A stretch of 64,000 bases of DNA from assembly GCF_900000175.1 (NCBI RefSeq), contig NZ_CWGJ01000025.1:250396-314395 (forward strand), read 5' to 3'. Made by a program: the position numbers and the translations under genes. The notes below the pieces were generated by a model that was not told the DNA's origin, did no database searches, and worked only from the letters and a program-made list of their open reading frames with translations. Shown piece after piece: positions 26,620 to 35,845 of this stretch. Within the stretch, counting starts at the first letter, position 1. Every line of letters begins with the position of its first letter. This stretch comes from Estrella lausannensis (GTDB taxonomy: Bacteria; Chlamydiota; Chlamydiia; Chlamydiales; Criblamydiaceae).

Positions 26620-28575
26620 ATGGCTACCGGCATCTTGCTTGCTCTGCTCTGTTTGAGTTTCCTAATCTTCATCCATGAACTTGGCCACTACGTGATGGCG
26701 CGTTTGGTCGGGATGCGGGTGGAAACATTTGCTATCGGCTTCGGCCGTCCTCTTTATAGTTGGGACTATAAGGGAACCAAGTGGCAGATAGGCTGGCTGC
26801 CCTTCGGCGGCTTCGTCAAGATCGCTGGCCAAGAGGTCAACGGCGAGGAAGATCCCTATTCGATTCCCGATGGCTTTTTTGGAAAATCGCCCCTCGATCG
26901 CATCAAGGTTGCCTTAGCAGGCCCTTTGATGAATTTGCTCTTTGCCTTTCTTCTCTTCACTGTCATCTGGTCATTTGGCGGGCGGGAAAAAAATTTCTCT
27001 GAATTCACTCCTAAAATAGGTTGGATCGATCCTAAATCGGAACTTTATGCCTCCGGGATCCGTCCGGGTGATGAAATTGTCGCCTATGGCAATCAACCCT
27101 TCTCCAGCTTTAAAGACCACCTCTACGCTCCGATGACAGCATCGGAAGATCTTTTGGTGCAAGGCAACCGTGTCGACTACCTGACAGGCGCCAAGAAACC
27201 GTTTTCGACCAAAGTCAAAGTCTATCCTCATCCTAACTCTTTGGAAAAAGGGATCATGACGGCGGGAATCCTCCAGCCGGCAAACTACATCATCTATGAC
27301 AAGCTTCCCGGCGATAAGGAGAATCCGCTTCCTGAAGGCTCTCCGTTGGAACACAGCGGCATTCAATATGGAGATCGCATTTTCTGGGTCGACGGCGAGA
27401 TTGTTTTCTCGATGCAGGAGCTGAATAAAATTCTCAATGACGAGCGGGTCTTCCTGATTGTTCAGCGTGATGGTAAAGAGATCATGAGCCGTGTTCCTCT
27501 CGTTGAGTTAGAAGAGCTTCGTCTCGACCAGCAGGTGAAGGATGAGCTGACTGACTGGCAGTATGAGGCAGGCCTTGGCGGCGTAAAGCCCAACCAGCTC
27601 AAGGTTATTCCCTATAACCTGACAAGTGGTCTTGTCGTCGAAGGACCTCTTCGTTTCATCGACAAAGATAAAGAGAAAGAAGCCTTCCCCGAACACATGT
27701 TTTCCAAGTTGGAAGAGCCTCTTTTACCCGGTGACAGAATCATCGCGGTGCAAGGAGAAAAGGTACGCACTTCGTCAGAAATGCTGAAGGAAATTCAGCG
27801 GAAAAAGGCGACCGTGATCATTCAGAGGAAATCGATAAAAGAAGCTCCCGTGCTTTGGCGGCTTGCCGATGCCGAGTTTGAAGAGGAGATTCCCGGAGGC
27901 GATCTGAAGACATTGGTCGATAGTTTAGGCCAAGAAACGCCTAAAACAAACTCTGGATCCCTCTATCTGCTCTCGTCAGTGATTCCCAAGAAAAGGAGCG
28001 AATTCACTCTTTCGGATGAGGCAAAAGAGCAATACAGCAATGAGATGAAAGAAGCTCTTTCCCAAATCGAGAGAATGGAAGATCCGGAAAAGAGAGCCGC
28101 GGCGTTGAACTTGCTGGAAAACCGCGAAAATCAGCTCCTCCTTGGACTCTCCGGGGTTCAAGACAGACGAGTCAACTACAATCCCAACCCTGTGGAGCAG
28201 TTCAAGTCCATCATCGACGAGATCTATCGTACTCTCTACGCCCTTGTGACAGGAACATTAAACCCCAAATGGATGAGCGGACCGATCGGTATTGTCCAGG
28301 TCATGAACGAAGGCTACAAAATCAGTAGCAAGGAAGCTCTTTACTGGATGGCCTTCATCAGTTTGAACCTGGGTGTGATCAACCTGCTTCCCATACCGGT
28401 TCTCGATGGCGGCACTATTGTGATCTGCCTCTTTGAGCTCCTGTCTGGGAAGAAGATAAAGCCGAAAACATTGGAGAAGCTGATCGTTCCGTTCGCGGTT
28501 TTGCTGATCGTGTTTTTTGTCTTTTTGACCTATCACGACCTGGCGCGTCTCTTTAAAAATTTCCTGCCCTGGTAA
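26620..28575 (+). CDS. rseP: Site-2 protease RseP with extended periplasmic part
   Basis: This intramembrane zinc metalloprotease cleaves membrane-anchored substrates after a first cut. The active site HELGH (His19, Glu20, His23) is in the first helix and the LDGG motif is at residues 595-598. Two or three PDZ-like units fill the centre (DPKSELYASGIRPGDEIVAY is one). At 651 residues it is much longer than E. coli RseP (about 450), because of a charged central insertion at roughly 350-520; long forms are usual in chlamydiae (CT072). No signal peptide beyond the first membrane segment is expected. Confidence 0.94.
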   Translation: MATGILLALLCLSFLIFIHELGHYVMARLVGMRVETFAIGFGRPLYSWDYKGTKWQIGWLPFGGFVKIAGQEVNGEEDPYSIPDGFFGKSPLDRIKVALAGPLMNLLFAFLLFTVIWSFGGREKNFSEFTPKIGWIDPKSELYASGIRPGDEIVAYGNQPFSSFKDHLYAPMTASEDLLVQGNRVDYLTGAKKPFSTKVKVYPHPNSLEKGIMTAGILQPANYIIYDKLPGDKENPLPEGSPLEHSGIQYGDRIFWVDGEIVFSMQELNKILNDERVFLIVQRDGKEIMSRVPLVELEELRLDQQVKDELTDWQYEAGLGGVKPNQLKVIPYNLTSGLVVEGPLRFIDKDKEKEAFPEHMFSKLEEPLLPGDRIIAVQGEKVRTSSEMLKEIQRKKATVIIQRKSIKEAPVLWRLADAEFEEEIPGGDLKTLVDSLGQETPKTNSGSLYLLSSVIPKKRSEFTLSDEAKEQYSNEMKEALSQIERMEDPEKRAAALNLLENRENQLLLGLSGVQDRRVNYNPNPVEQFKSIIDEIYRTLYALVTGTLNPKWMSGPIGIVQVMNEGYKISSKEALYWMAFISLNLGVINLLPIPVLDGGTIVICLFELLSGKKIKPKTLEKLIVPFAVLLIVFFVFLTYHDLARLFKNFLPW

Positions 28576-28611
28576 AGGACGTCACCCGAGGGAATTATTT
28601 TATAACTTTTT

Positions 28612-28649
28612 GAGAGCAAGTCTCTTACTGAGATCTTGCTCTTTTTTTT
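28612..28649 (+). terminator. Rho-independent terminator after rseP
   Basis: AGAGCAAGTCTC pairs with GAGATCTTGCTCT (one bulged base) and is followed by eight T. It is 37 bases past the rseP stop and closes the dxr-rseP unit. Confidence 0.85.
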
Positions 28650-28785
28650 GCCCAGACGTCACCCTTCTTCGAACCACACACCACACATCTGTCTTACCGA
28701 TATATCACGAAGGTGGTATCAATGGATCATTGGATGATTCTCTGATGGAAAGTCATTTTACCAGCATGAAACGGGAGCAGCTTTG

Positions 28786-29484
28786 ATGGAACCTATTCGC
28801 ATTTTCGTGGGCACGGAACCCAACCAGTGGTTGCCCACTGTTGTATTGAAATCCAGTATTGCAAGAAGAACCAAAGCACCTTTGGAGTTCCATGATCTGA
28901 AAGGAATCGAGCTGAATTTGAAAGTCAAAATGTATACCGGATTTTCGTTCTTTCGCTATCACATCCCTGAGCTTTGCGGCTATCGGGGGCGGGGCATCTA
29001 CTTGGATGCCGACATGGTGTGCGTCGCTGATATTCAAGAACTTTATGAGATGGATATGAAAGACAAAGGCGCTCTATCCAAAGTCAAAGATAAAAAAAGC
29101 TACTACACCAGCTGCTTGCTGCTAGACTGTGAAAGGTTGAAGCACTGGAATATCAGGGAATGGGCTCTTTTAATCAACGCCGGCCTCACGTCATACTGGG
29201 GCATCATGAGCGGCGACCCTTCAGGAATCAACCACGATGACTTTGGCCCCCTAGATCCTATCTGGAATCACTTCGACAGGTATTACGATACAACGAAGAT
29301 CATTCACTACACCACCGTGCCGACCCAGCCGTGGAAGATGCCGGGGCATCCTTACAGGGATCTTTTCCTCAGAGAGATGAAAGAGACCATCCGTGCAGGT
29401 GATCTTTCTCTGGATGAGGTGAGGTCTGAAATTGAGAAGAAGCATGTCTATTCGCGCATTATTGAAGACATGGAAGCGAGTTAA
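28786..29484 (+). CDS. Glycosyltransferase, GT8-like
   Basis: This 232-residue protein resembles family 8 glycosyltransferases (GT-A fold, retaining, nucleotide-sugar dependent). The N-terminus IRIFVGTEPNQWLPTVVLKSSI is the usual first strand and helix. The metal-binding DxD is D74-A-D76 in IYLDADMVC. A C-terminal HYTTVPTQPWK probably contributes the second metal/phosphate contact. There is no membrane segment, so it is cytosolic or secreted by another route. The ATG at 28786 has GGGAG at a good distance; a TTG one codon earlier is in frame. The sugar and acceptor are unknown. Confidence 0.8.
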   Translation: MEPIRIFVGTEPNQWLPTVVLKSSIARRTKAPLEFHDLKGIELNLKVKMYTGFSFFRYHIPELCGYRGRGIYLDADMVCVADIQELYEMDMKDKGALSKVKDKKSYYTSCLLLDCERLKHWNIREWALLINAGLTSYWGIMSGDPSGINHDDFGPLDPIWNHFDRYYDTTKIIHYTTVPTQPWKMPGHPYRDLFLREMKETIRAGDLSLDEVRSEIEKKHVYSRIIEDMEAS

Positions 29485-29575
29485 ATTGTCTCCTCTCTCA
29501 AAGCCTCATTGCCAAATTCTGATAGGCTTTCGACATACAGATTTGAAATTGCGGGCAGCCTCCTGAGGTCAACGG

Positions 29576-31351
29576 ATGGAAAAAAGTCTCTTTTGGAATT
29601 TGAGCAGGATTGTTTTAGAGCGAAAGACTCGCTTTGCCATGGCGATTGTTTTGGTCTGCCTGTCCAACGGCTTGCTGGTTCTGAACCCCTTCATATTCAG
29701 AACTGCTTTGACAAATGCTTTGGCAGGTTATGAGAGTGCTGCAGATTATGCTGCAGTCAACACGTTGTCTTTCATTCCGATTCTATTGCTTGTTTCAGCT
29801 CTTAGCGCCGGGCTTAAATATCGGATGCGCATTGAGTTTGTCGCGCTCAGTCGCGATGCCGAAGAGGAGTTTCGTGAAAAACTCTATGCCAAACTACAGA
29901 GTCAGTCGCGCGCTTTTTTTGACAACCATTCGATCGGTGACTTAATCAACCGTCTTTCCAGCGATATCTCCACCTACCGGGAGATTTTGGGGCCCGGCAT
30001 CATGTATCCCATTTTTGCGCTCAGTCTGATGCTTCCGGCAGGGATTTCGCTGTTCTATCTCTCCAAGACCCTGTTTTTGTTCTCGCTGCTGCCGCTTTGC
30101 ATTCTTTTGATGATCAATATCGTGTCCAGGGAGTCCCTCTATAATCTTTCGATTTCATCCCAAGAGGTTCTCTCCAAGATGAGCACTCTTGCAGACGAAA
30201 CCTACAGTGGGGTGCGCATATTTAAGGCCTACGATTTTAAAAAAATTGGAGAGAAACTCTTCTTAAATCTGGGCCTGAAGCACTCGCTTTTGCGCCGCAA
30301 ACTCTTTGTACGGCAAGGTTTGATTCACCCGCTGTTTATTCTTCTCCTGCAGGGGGCATCGGCTGCGACGGCGTTTCTGTTTTCTTATATGCACACCTCA
30401 TCTCTGTCAACGCTGAGCGCCCAGGATTTTTTGACATTTATCTGGCTGCAGAATTACCTATTTGCCCCCGTTATGATGCTTGGATGGATTTTTTCCCTTT
30501 ATCAGCAGGGAAAAGCCGCTTTTGTCAGACTCAGGACTCTTTATGAGGAGCCGGTTGAAGTGAATGACAGCGGCAGCAGGGATGATGTGGGCGAAAGAGC
30601 GGACATCGCTCTGAAAAACCTGACTTTTTCTTATGCCGGTTCGCCCCGCCCTTCGATTGAGGGAGTGAACTTGCAAATCGAGGAGGGATGCCATGTCGGC
30701 ATCGCTGGCACTGTGGGGAGCGGCAAAAGCACACTACTGAAACTTTTGCAGCGTGAGTATGAAATTGACAAAGGTATGTTTTTCATCGGCGGGATTGAGG
30801 TGCACGAGTTTAAGCTCTCGGCTTTATATCAGCTGATGGCCACCTGTGAGCAGATCCCTTTTCTTTTTTCAGATACTGTTTCTGAAAACATCCGCTTCGG
30901 CCGGGAAGATGCCACCAGGGAAGAAATCCATTCGATAGCCAGCTCGGTCGATCTGCACGACGAGATCGAGGGCTTCCCGGAAAAGTATGACACGACGGTG
31001 GGAGAAAGAGGGCATTTGGTTTCCACAGGACAAAAACAGCGGATAGCCGTGGCGCGGTCTCTCATTGCATCTAAACGCATCCTGATCCTAGACGATATTT
31101 TCGCCAATGTCGATGCCTCTAAAGAGAAGATCATGCTCGACAGGCTTATTCGAGATTTTCAGGAAGCGACACTCATCATCGTCACCAACCGTATCTCGGT
31201 TCTTGACAGAATGGATAAAGTGGTGTTTCTGCAAGAAGGAAGAGTTGTCGAAGAAGGAAACCCCCGGGAACTCAAATCCAGGGGCGGCGCCTACTCTGTC
31301 CTTTCCGAGCTTAGCAATTTCATCAACATGAAAGAGCGGGGGAATCCGTGA
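29576..31351 (+). CDS. ABC exporter half-transporter, degenerate ATP site
   Basis: This is a type IV ABC half-exporter: six hydrophobic segments in residues 1-310, then an ATPase domain. Walker A is GTVGSGKST (about 376-384), the signature is VSTGQKQR, and Walker B is ILILDD (about 500-505). Two catalytic features are altered: the glutamate after Walker B is Asp (LDDI), and the switch histidine is Asn (TNRIS, about residue 536). Such changes mark the degenerate partner of a heterodimeric exporter. The end overlaps the next half-transporter by four bases. Substrate (lipid, peptide or drug) is unknown. Confidence 0.9.
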   Translation: MEKSLFWNLSRIVLERKTRFAMAIVLVCLSNGLLVLNPFIFRTALTNALAGYESAADYAAVNTLSFIPILLLVSALSAGLKYRMRIEFVALSRDAEEEFREKLYAKLQSQSRAFFDNHSIGDLINRLSSDISTYREILGPGIMYPIFALSLMLPAGISLFYLSKTLFLFSLLPLCILLMINIVSRESLYNLSISSQEVLSKMSTLADETYSGVRIFKAYDFKKIGEKLFLNLGLKHSLLRRKLFVRQGLIHPLFILLLQGASAATAFLFSYMHTSSLSTLSAQDFLTFIWLQNYLFAPVMMLGWIFSLYQQGKAAFVRLRTLYEEPVEVNDSGSRDDVGERADIALKNLTFSYAGSPRPSIEGVNLQIEEGCHVGIAGTVGSGKSTLLKLLQREYEIDKGMFFIGGIEVHEFKLSALYQLMATCEQIPFLFSDTVSENIRFGREDATREEIHSIASSVDLHDEIEGFPEKYDTTVGERGHLVSTGQKQRIAVARSLIASKRILILDDIFANVDASKEKIMLDRLIRDFQEATLIIVTNRISVLDRMDKVVFLQEGRVVEEGNPRELKSRGGAYSVLSELSNFINMKERGNP

Positions 31352-33114
31352 AGGGCCTGTTTTTGAGAAGCGGTTTTAGCGAGAGGAAAATATTTTCCAG
31401 GTTGCTGAGGTACATTCTTCCTTACAAAGCAGCTTTCATCCTGTCGTTTGTTTTTCTCTTTCTTTCCAAGGCCGTCGAGGCGCTAGCCCCCCTTATGATC
31501 GGCTACCTTGTCAGGAACACGTTTGCAGACAACCCCATTAACTATGGCTTAAGCCCACTTTCTTTCTTTTGTGGAATCGCCCTGTTTATCTCTTTCGGTT
31601 TTCTTTTTGAGTTTCTGCACGTGCGCTTCAAAGCGGAGGGGGGGGAGAAGGCTCTCTTTGATTTAAGAAGGCAAGTATTTAGCCATATCCAAAATTTGCC
31701 CGTTAACACCTTCGACAGAGTGCCAAGCGGGATGTTGCTGACACGAACGATCCACGACGTCGAGCAAGTCAGCCTCCTCTTTTCCGACAGCTTAGTTCCT
31801 CTGATCGGCAGCTTTTTTTTGTTTGTCTCCATGATCGGGGCTATCACCTACATTGATTTTAAAAGCGGGTTGATTCTCCTAATCATACTTCCCTTTGCCG
31901 TAGGCTTAGCCTTGCGCTTCCGCTATGTGCAAGAGATCAGCTTTACTAAAGTCAGGCACTTAGTCGCCATGCTGAACATCTTCATTCAAGAGCGACTGCA
32001 AGGGCTTTTCATTATCCGGGAATTTGGGCTTGAAAAAAGGGAGATGGCCAAGTTTTCAAAGCTCAACCAGGAACTGAAGAAGGCGCACGTTTCGACAATT
32101 CACAATTTTGCCTTTTTCATCGCCGGTATCGATGTGATGACCAACTTCTTTATTATCTCGTCTGCGGGATTCCTTATCTATTCCGCAGCAGGGAGCAAGA
32201 TTGATCCGGGCGCTTTTGTGACCATCCTTCTCTACAGTGCTGTTCTTTTCAGGCCTCTCGTTGACCTGGCCGAGCGCTACAATGTGCTCCAGTCTTCTCT
32301 TGCAGCTTTTGAAAGGATTGCTTCGGTGCTGGATATGAGTGCTGAGGATGTGAACACCGGAGGCGAGCTTTCCACGATCGAAGAGATCGGCATGCAGAAT
32401 GTCTCGTTCTCGTATGGCAGGGAAGAGTCGGTCTTGAAACGAGTGGAATTCACGCTCAAGAGGGGGCAGTGGGCTGCCATCGTCGGGATGTCGGGCGCCG
32501 GAAAGTCTTCGATCCTTTCGCTGCTGCTTGGATTTTACCGGGCATCAAGCGGCACGGTTACCTTGAACGGGAAGGCAATCGAGAGCTTCTCCAAAGAGTC
32601 TTTAAGGAAAAGGATTGCCCCCGTATTTCAAGACCCTATTATCATTTCAGGGTCTTTGAAGGACAATATAACCTTGTTTCAGAAAGAAGAGGACGGTGTG
32701 ATCGAAGGGCTGATCGAGAAGATGGGGCTTACTGGCTGGCTGGCACAGTTCCCCCAAGGGATCCACACTCCCATTAAGGAGAAGGGAAAAAACATCTCCG
32801 TGGGAGAGGCGCAGCTTGTCTCGCTTCTCCGCGCCCTCTATTCCGGAAGGGATTTGCTGCTTTTGGATGAGGCTCTCTCATCGGTAGACATCGCGACAGA
32901 GAGGCTTCTTGAAAAGGGGTTGATCGATTCATTCGGCGGGAGGATCGCTCTCGTTGTCTCCCACCGTTTTTCTTTAGTTGCGAAAGCTCCCCTGATACTC
33001 GTCATGGAGAAAGGCGAGATCAAAGAGGCGGGTGGGCACTCGGAGTTGATGGCCAAAAAAGGGATATACGAAAAATTAAGCCGCTTGCAAAGTGTGGGAA
33101 TGGAGAGGTTTTAG
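31348..33114 (+). CDS. ABC exporter half-transporter, catalytic partner
   Basis: This second half-exporter of 588 residues starts with GTG at 31348, overlapping the stop of the first. It has six membrane helices and an ATPase domain with Walker A GMSGAGKSS (about 380-388), Walker B LLLLDEA with the catalytic glutamate, and the switch histidine in VVSHRF. Its signature is atypical (ISVGEAQ instead of LSGGQ), as expected for the subunit whose signature faces the degenerate site of the partner. The pair therefore forms one catalytic and one non-catalytic ATP site. The nearby glycosyltransferase and UbiA-like gene suggest an envelope substrate, but this is only context. Confidence 0.9.
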   Translation: MKGLFLRSGFSERKIFSRLLRYILPYKAAFILSFVFLFLSKAVEALAPLMIGYLVRNTFADNPINYGLSPLSFFCGIALFISFGFLFEFLHVRFKAEGGEKALFDLRRQVFSHIQNLPVNTFDRVPSGMLLTRTIHDVEQVSLLFSDSLVPLIGSFFLFVSMIGAITYIDFKSGLILLIILPFAVGLALRFRYVQEISFTKVRHLVAMLNIFIQERLQGLFIIREFGLEKREMAKFSKLNQELKKAHVSTIHNFAFFIAGIDVMTNFFIISSAGFLIYSAAGSKIDPGAFVTILLYSAVLFRPLVDLAERYNVLQSSLAAFERIASVLDMSAEDVNTGGELSTIEEIGMQNVSFSYGREESVLKRVEFTLKRGQWAAIVGMSGAGKSSILSLLLGFYRASSGTVTLNGKAIESFSKESLRKRIAPVFQDPIIISGSLKDNITLFQKEEDGVIEGLIEKMGLTGWLAQFPQGIHTPIKEKGKNISVGEAQLVSLLRALYSGRDLLLLDEALSSVDIATERLLEKGLIDSFGGRIALVVSHRFSLVAKAPLILVMEKGEIKEAGGHSELMAKKGIYEKLSRLQSVGMERF

Positions 33115-33118
33115 CGTC

Positions 33119-33970
33119 ATGGATGCTTTAGTGATATTTGTCAGGGACAGAGTTCCCTTAAGAGCGTATCTACTTTTGAGTTTTTTCGTTTCTCTGGCCC
33201 CCTATTTTCTCTTGGATCTCCCTGTTTCTTATCCTTTAGCCCTGCTCTCATTTGTCGGGGTTTTTCTGATCATGTTGCAGATGCGACTCCTGGATGATAT
33301 TCAGGATGTTCAAGTCGATAGGGTAGCCCATCCAGAGCGCCCCTTTGCTTCCGGCGAGGTGAGTGTTCATGACGGGGAGCGTCTTGCCGGCATCTTGCAG
33401 CTTCTTTTGCTGATCTTTGGCACCCTGACTCTTTTTTTAGTGTCCTATAAGGCCTTTTTTTTCTATATCACTGCCGCAGTCTATATCTGGAACAATTACA
33501 AGTGGTTCTTTTTTGAAGAGTGGATGAAGGAGCATCCGGTGCTGAGCTTTTGCCTTGGCGAGCTCGCGTTTTTTCCTGTGCTTTTCTTTGTTTTTTCCGT
33601 CGTTGATGCGGAGAGGACGTTTGGCAGAGAGGCTCTTGGCTATTCGTTCCTGCTTTTCTTTGCGTCCATGGTCTATAATGTTGTCAGGAAGCTCGATCCG
33701 AAGGCTCATCCGGCCGAACAGAATTTTGTGCATCTCATGGGATACAAACGGGTGTTTGTGGGTCTGATGCCTTTTATGATTCTCTCGCTGTTTTTAGCGG
33801 AAAGCCTGGGATTTGCCTTTATCTTATGGCCTGCCGAGCTGACATCGATGGTGGGATTGATAGCTGTCTTGTTCAGCAGCTCAAGATGGGGATTTGCTTC
33901 CGCGCTCGCTCTTTTATCTCTTTTCATCCATGCAGCTGCACCGCTGATGGCCTACACGTTCCCTTTTTAA
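33119..33970 (+). CDS. UbiA-like prenyltransferase family membrane protein
   Basis: This integral membrane protein has eight or nine hydrophobic segments and the UbiA-type motif LLDDIQDVQVDRVAHPERPF (about residues 58-77). That matches the N/DDxxD and D-x6-PxRP pattern that holds Mg and prenyl diphosphate. The second acidic motif is weaker (NVVRKLDPKAHPAEQ). UbiA enzymes attach prenyl chains to aromatic or other acceptors; the acceptor here is unknown. The ATG at 33119 lies five bases after the exporter stop, with GGAGAGG upstream; a GTG at 33092 is less likely. It may be co-transcribed with the exporter. Confidence 0.75.
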   Translation: MDALVIFVRDRVPLRAYLLLSFFVSLAPYFLLDLPVSYPLALLSFVGVFLIMLQMRLLDDIQDVQVDRVAHPERPFASGEVSVHDGERLAGILQLLLLIFGTLTLFLVSYKAFFFYITAAVYIWNNYKWFFFEEWMKEHPVLSFCLGELAFFPVLFFVFSVVDAERTFGREALGYSFLLFFASMVYNVVRKLDPKAHPAEQNFVHLMGYKRVFVGLMPFMILSLFLAESLGFAFILWPAELTSMVGLIAVLFSSSRWGFASALALLSLFIHAAAPLMAYTFPF

Positions 33971-34010
33971 AAGATCGAAAGGGCGTTGTCCTATTCGCTT
34001 CGGGAAACGG

Positions 34011-34045
34011 CTTGGGTTTTTATCTTCATAAAAACCCAAGTTTTT
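34011..34045. terminator. Bidirectional terminator between UbiA-like gene and glyS
   Basis: CTTGGGTTTTT (34011-34021) and AAAAACCCAAG (34030-34040) are perfect inverted repeats around eight bases, followed by TTTTT. The A/T ends make it usable in both directions between the convergent genes. Confidence 0.85.
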
Positions 34046-34055
34046 GATCTTGATG

Positions 34056-35435
34056 CTAGACGTTGATCTCAAACGCCGGGGCGAGTATGGACTCTAAATC
34101 AGCGATGTTGAGACGCTCTTGCTTCATGCTGTCGCGGTGACGCAGAGTCACTGTGTTGTCTTCAAGAGTTTGATAGTCTACAGTGATGCAGAACGGCGTG
34201 CCGATCTCGTCTTGCCTTCGGTAGCGCTTGCCGATCGCTCCGCCTTCGTCGTAGTTGACGTGCCATCTCTTCGATAGCGTGCGTGCGATTGCCTGCGCTT
34301 TTTCTGCCATGCCATCCTTTTTCATCAACGGGAAAATACCGACCTTGACGGGTGCTATAGAAGGGTGCAGCCCCAATACGACGCGGCTTTCGCCTCCTTC
34401 CAAAGTCTCTTCCCTATAGCCCTCGCAAAGAACTGCGAGAACCGAGCGGTCCAAACCAAAAGTAGGCTCGATGACGTGTGGAATGTACCTTTCGTTCGAC
34501 TTAGGATCGAGGTACTCCATATTCACTTTCGCAAATTCGCTGTGCCGCTTCAGGTCGAAATCGGTTCTGTAGGCAATCCCGTAGAGCTCGGAGCGTCCGA
34601 AAGGAAAGTCATACATGATGTCGACTGTGCGTTTAGAGTAGTGCGACAGTTTCTCTTGGGGATGCTCGAAAAGCGACGTTTTAGTGATTCCAATCGCGCG
34701 GCAGAATTTCTGCATCTCTTCCAGCCAGTTGCTGAACGTGGTTTCCCATTTCGAGGGGTGGATGAAATACTCGATTTCCATTTGTTCGAATTCAATCACG
34801 CGGAATATGAAGTTGCCGGGAGTGATTTCATTACGGAAAGCTTTTCCGACCTGGGCTACTCCAAAAGGCACCTGGACGCGCATCGTGTTGATGATGTTTT
34901 TGAAATCAAGAAAGATCGCCTGCGCGGTTTCGGGCCTAAGGTAAGCGATGGAGCTCCCCTCTTGAGTTTTTGAGAGCTCTGTTGAAAACATCAGGTTGAA
35001 GTGGCGAGCTGGGGTCCAGTCGAATGCGTCGCAGTGCGGGCAGCGGACGTTGTTGTCTTGAACGAGCGTGTTAATCGCCTCCAACGAAAGACCCTCGACA
35101 TCGATGCCGAGCGCTTTTTCCAGCAGGTGGTCGGCCCTGAGCCTTGCTTTGCAGCTTTTGCAATCGATGAGCGCGTCATTGAAACCTTCCACGTGGCCTG
35201 AAGCTCTCCAGGCTTCCGGATGGAGCAGGATCGGTCCGTCGAGACCTACCATATCTTCTCTTCTTTGGACAAAAAGCTGCCACCAGAGATCTCTCACATT
35301 CTTTTTAAGCTGCGCTCCCAAGGGGCCGTAGCTGTACGTGTTGGCAAATCCTCCGTAGATCTCCGATCCGGGAAATACAAAACCCCTTCTCTTGCAGAGG
35401 GCCACAACTTTTTTTAACAGGTCGCTTTCGCTCAT
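34056..35435 (-). CDS. glyS: Glycyl-tRNA synthetase, homodimeric (alpha2) type
   Basis: This 459-residue class II synthetase is of the alpha2 type found in eukaryotes, archaea and some bacteria. The N-terminus reads KRRGFVFPGSEIYGGFANTYSYGPLG. Two cysteine pairs (CKSC near residue 93, CPHC near 133) suggest a zinc site. Motif 2 is FRNEITPGNFIFRVIEFEQMEIEYF and motif 3 is PHVIEPTFGLDRSV. The anticodon-binding domain is C-terminal. From memory, Chlamydiaceae instead use a fused alpha-beta GlyQS of about 1,000 residues, so this form is notable. AAGGTAAAAG precedes the ATG. Confidence 0.95.
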   Translation of the reverse strand: MSESDLLKKVVALCKRRGFVFPGSEIYGGFANTYSYGPLGAQLKKNVRDLWWQLFVQRREDMVGLDGPILLHPEAWRASGHVEGFNDALIDCKSCKARLRADHLLEKALGIDVEGLSLEAINTLVQDNNVRCPHCDAFDWTPARHFNLMFSTELSKTQEGSSIAYLRPETAQAIFLDFKNIINTMRVQVPFGVAQVGKAFRNEITPGNFIFRVIEFEQMEIEYFIHPSKWETTFSNWLEEMQKFCRAIGITKTSLFEHPQEKLSHYSKRTVDIMYDFPFGRSELYGIAYRTDFDLKRHSEFAKVNMEYLDPKSNERYIPHVIEPTFGLDRSVLAVLCEGYREETLEGGESRVVLGLHPSIAPVKVGIFPLMKKDGMAEKAQAIARTLSKRWHVNYDEGGAIGKRYRRQDEIGTPFCITVDYQTLEDNTVTLRHRDSMKQERLNIADLESILAPAFEINV

Positions 35436-35845
35436 CTTTTACCTTAAGGTAGTTTAACTGGGTCAAAAAGAACAGGATGATACCATGAAGGCGATAATCT
35501 TGAATACAAAGTTAAATTTTGAGTTCGTTTTAGTGTAGGTTAAGATTTTTTATGTTTACAGGCGCTGAGTCATTTCAATAGGATGGTCGTTTTTTTGAAT
35601 GAAAAGGCAAAAGCATGGACCCAGAAGTAAAACAGGTTCTCTTTGAGATGCTATTCGTTAACCCGTTAGTGACCTTTCTGTTTACCACTTCTTTTTTTGG
35701 CGTTTTGAGAACTCTGGGCCATCAATACCCAATAAAAGTTAAACTGACCTGCTCAGCCTGGTTTTATTCACTAACAATAGGCATCTCAATATTGTTGAAA
35801 TCCTATTCATAACTCTGATCCCAAATTTTGCGATAATGCTAGATC
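35436..35845. other. Spacer between glyS and the decarboxylase gene
   Basis: This A+T-rich spacer of about 400 bases contains only one possible small gene (35615-35812) and an R1-like fragment (CCCAAATTTTGCGATAATGC near 35820). Promoters for leftward glyS are expected here, but none stands out. Confidence 0.4.
35615..35812 (+). CDS. Possible small membrane protein
   Basis: This frame of 65 codons starts at an ATG preceded by AAAAGGCAAAAGC. The product has two hydrophobic stretches (LVTFLFTTSFFGVL and FYSLTIGISILL) with a short polar loop. No family is recognised. Base composition resembles the spacer more than a gene, so it may be spurious; a homolog in another genome would be needed to believe it. 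Confidence 0.22.
   Translation: MDPEVKQVLFEMLFVNPLVTFLFTTSFFGVLRTLGHQYPIKVKLTCSAWFYSLTIGISILLKSYS

Noticed and set aside
29576-31351. Pseudogene status for the first ABC half-transporter
   Set aside because: The frame is intact and the altered residues match the complementary pattern of asymmetric heterodimeric exporters.
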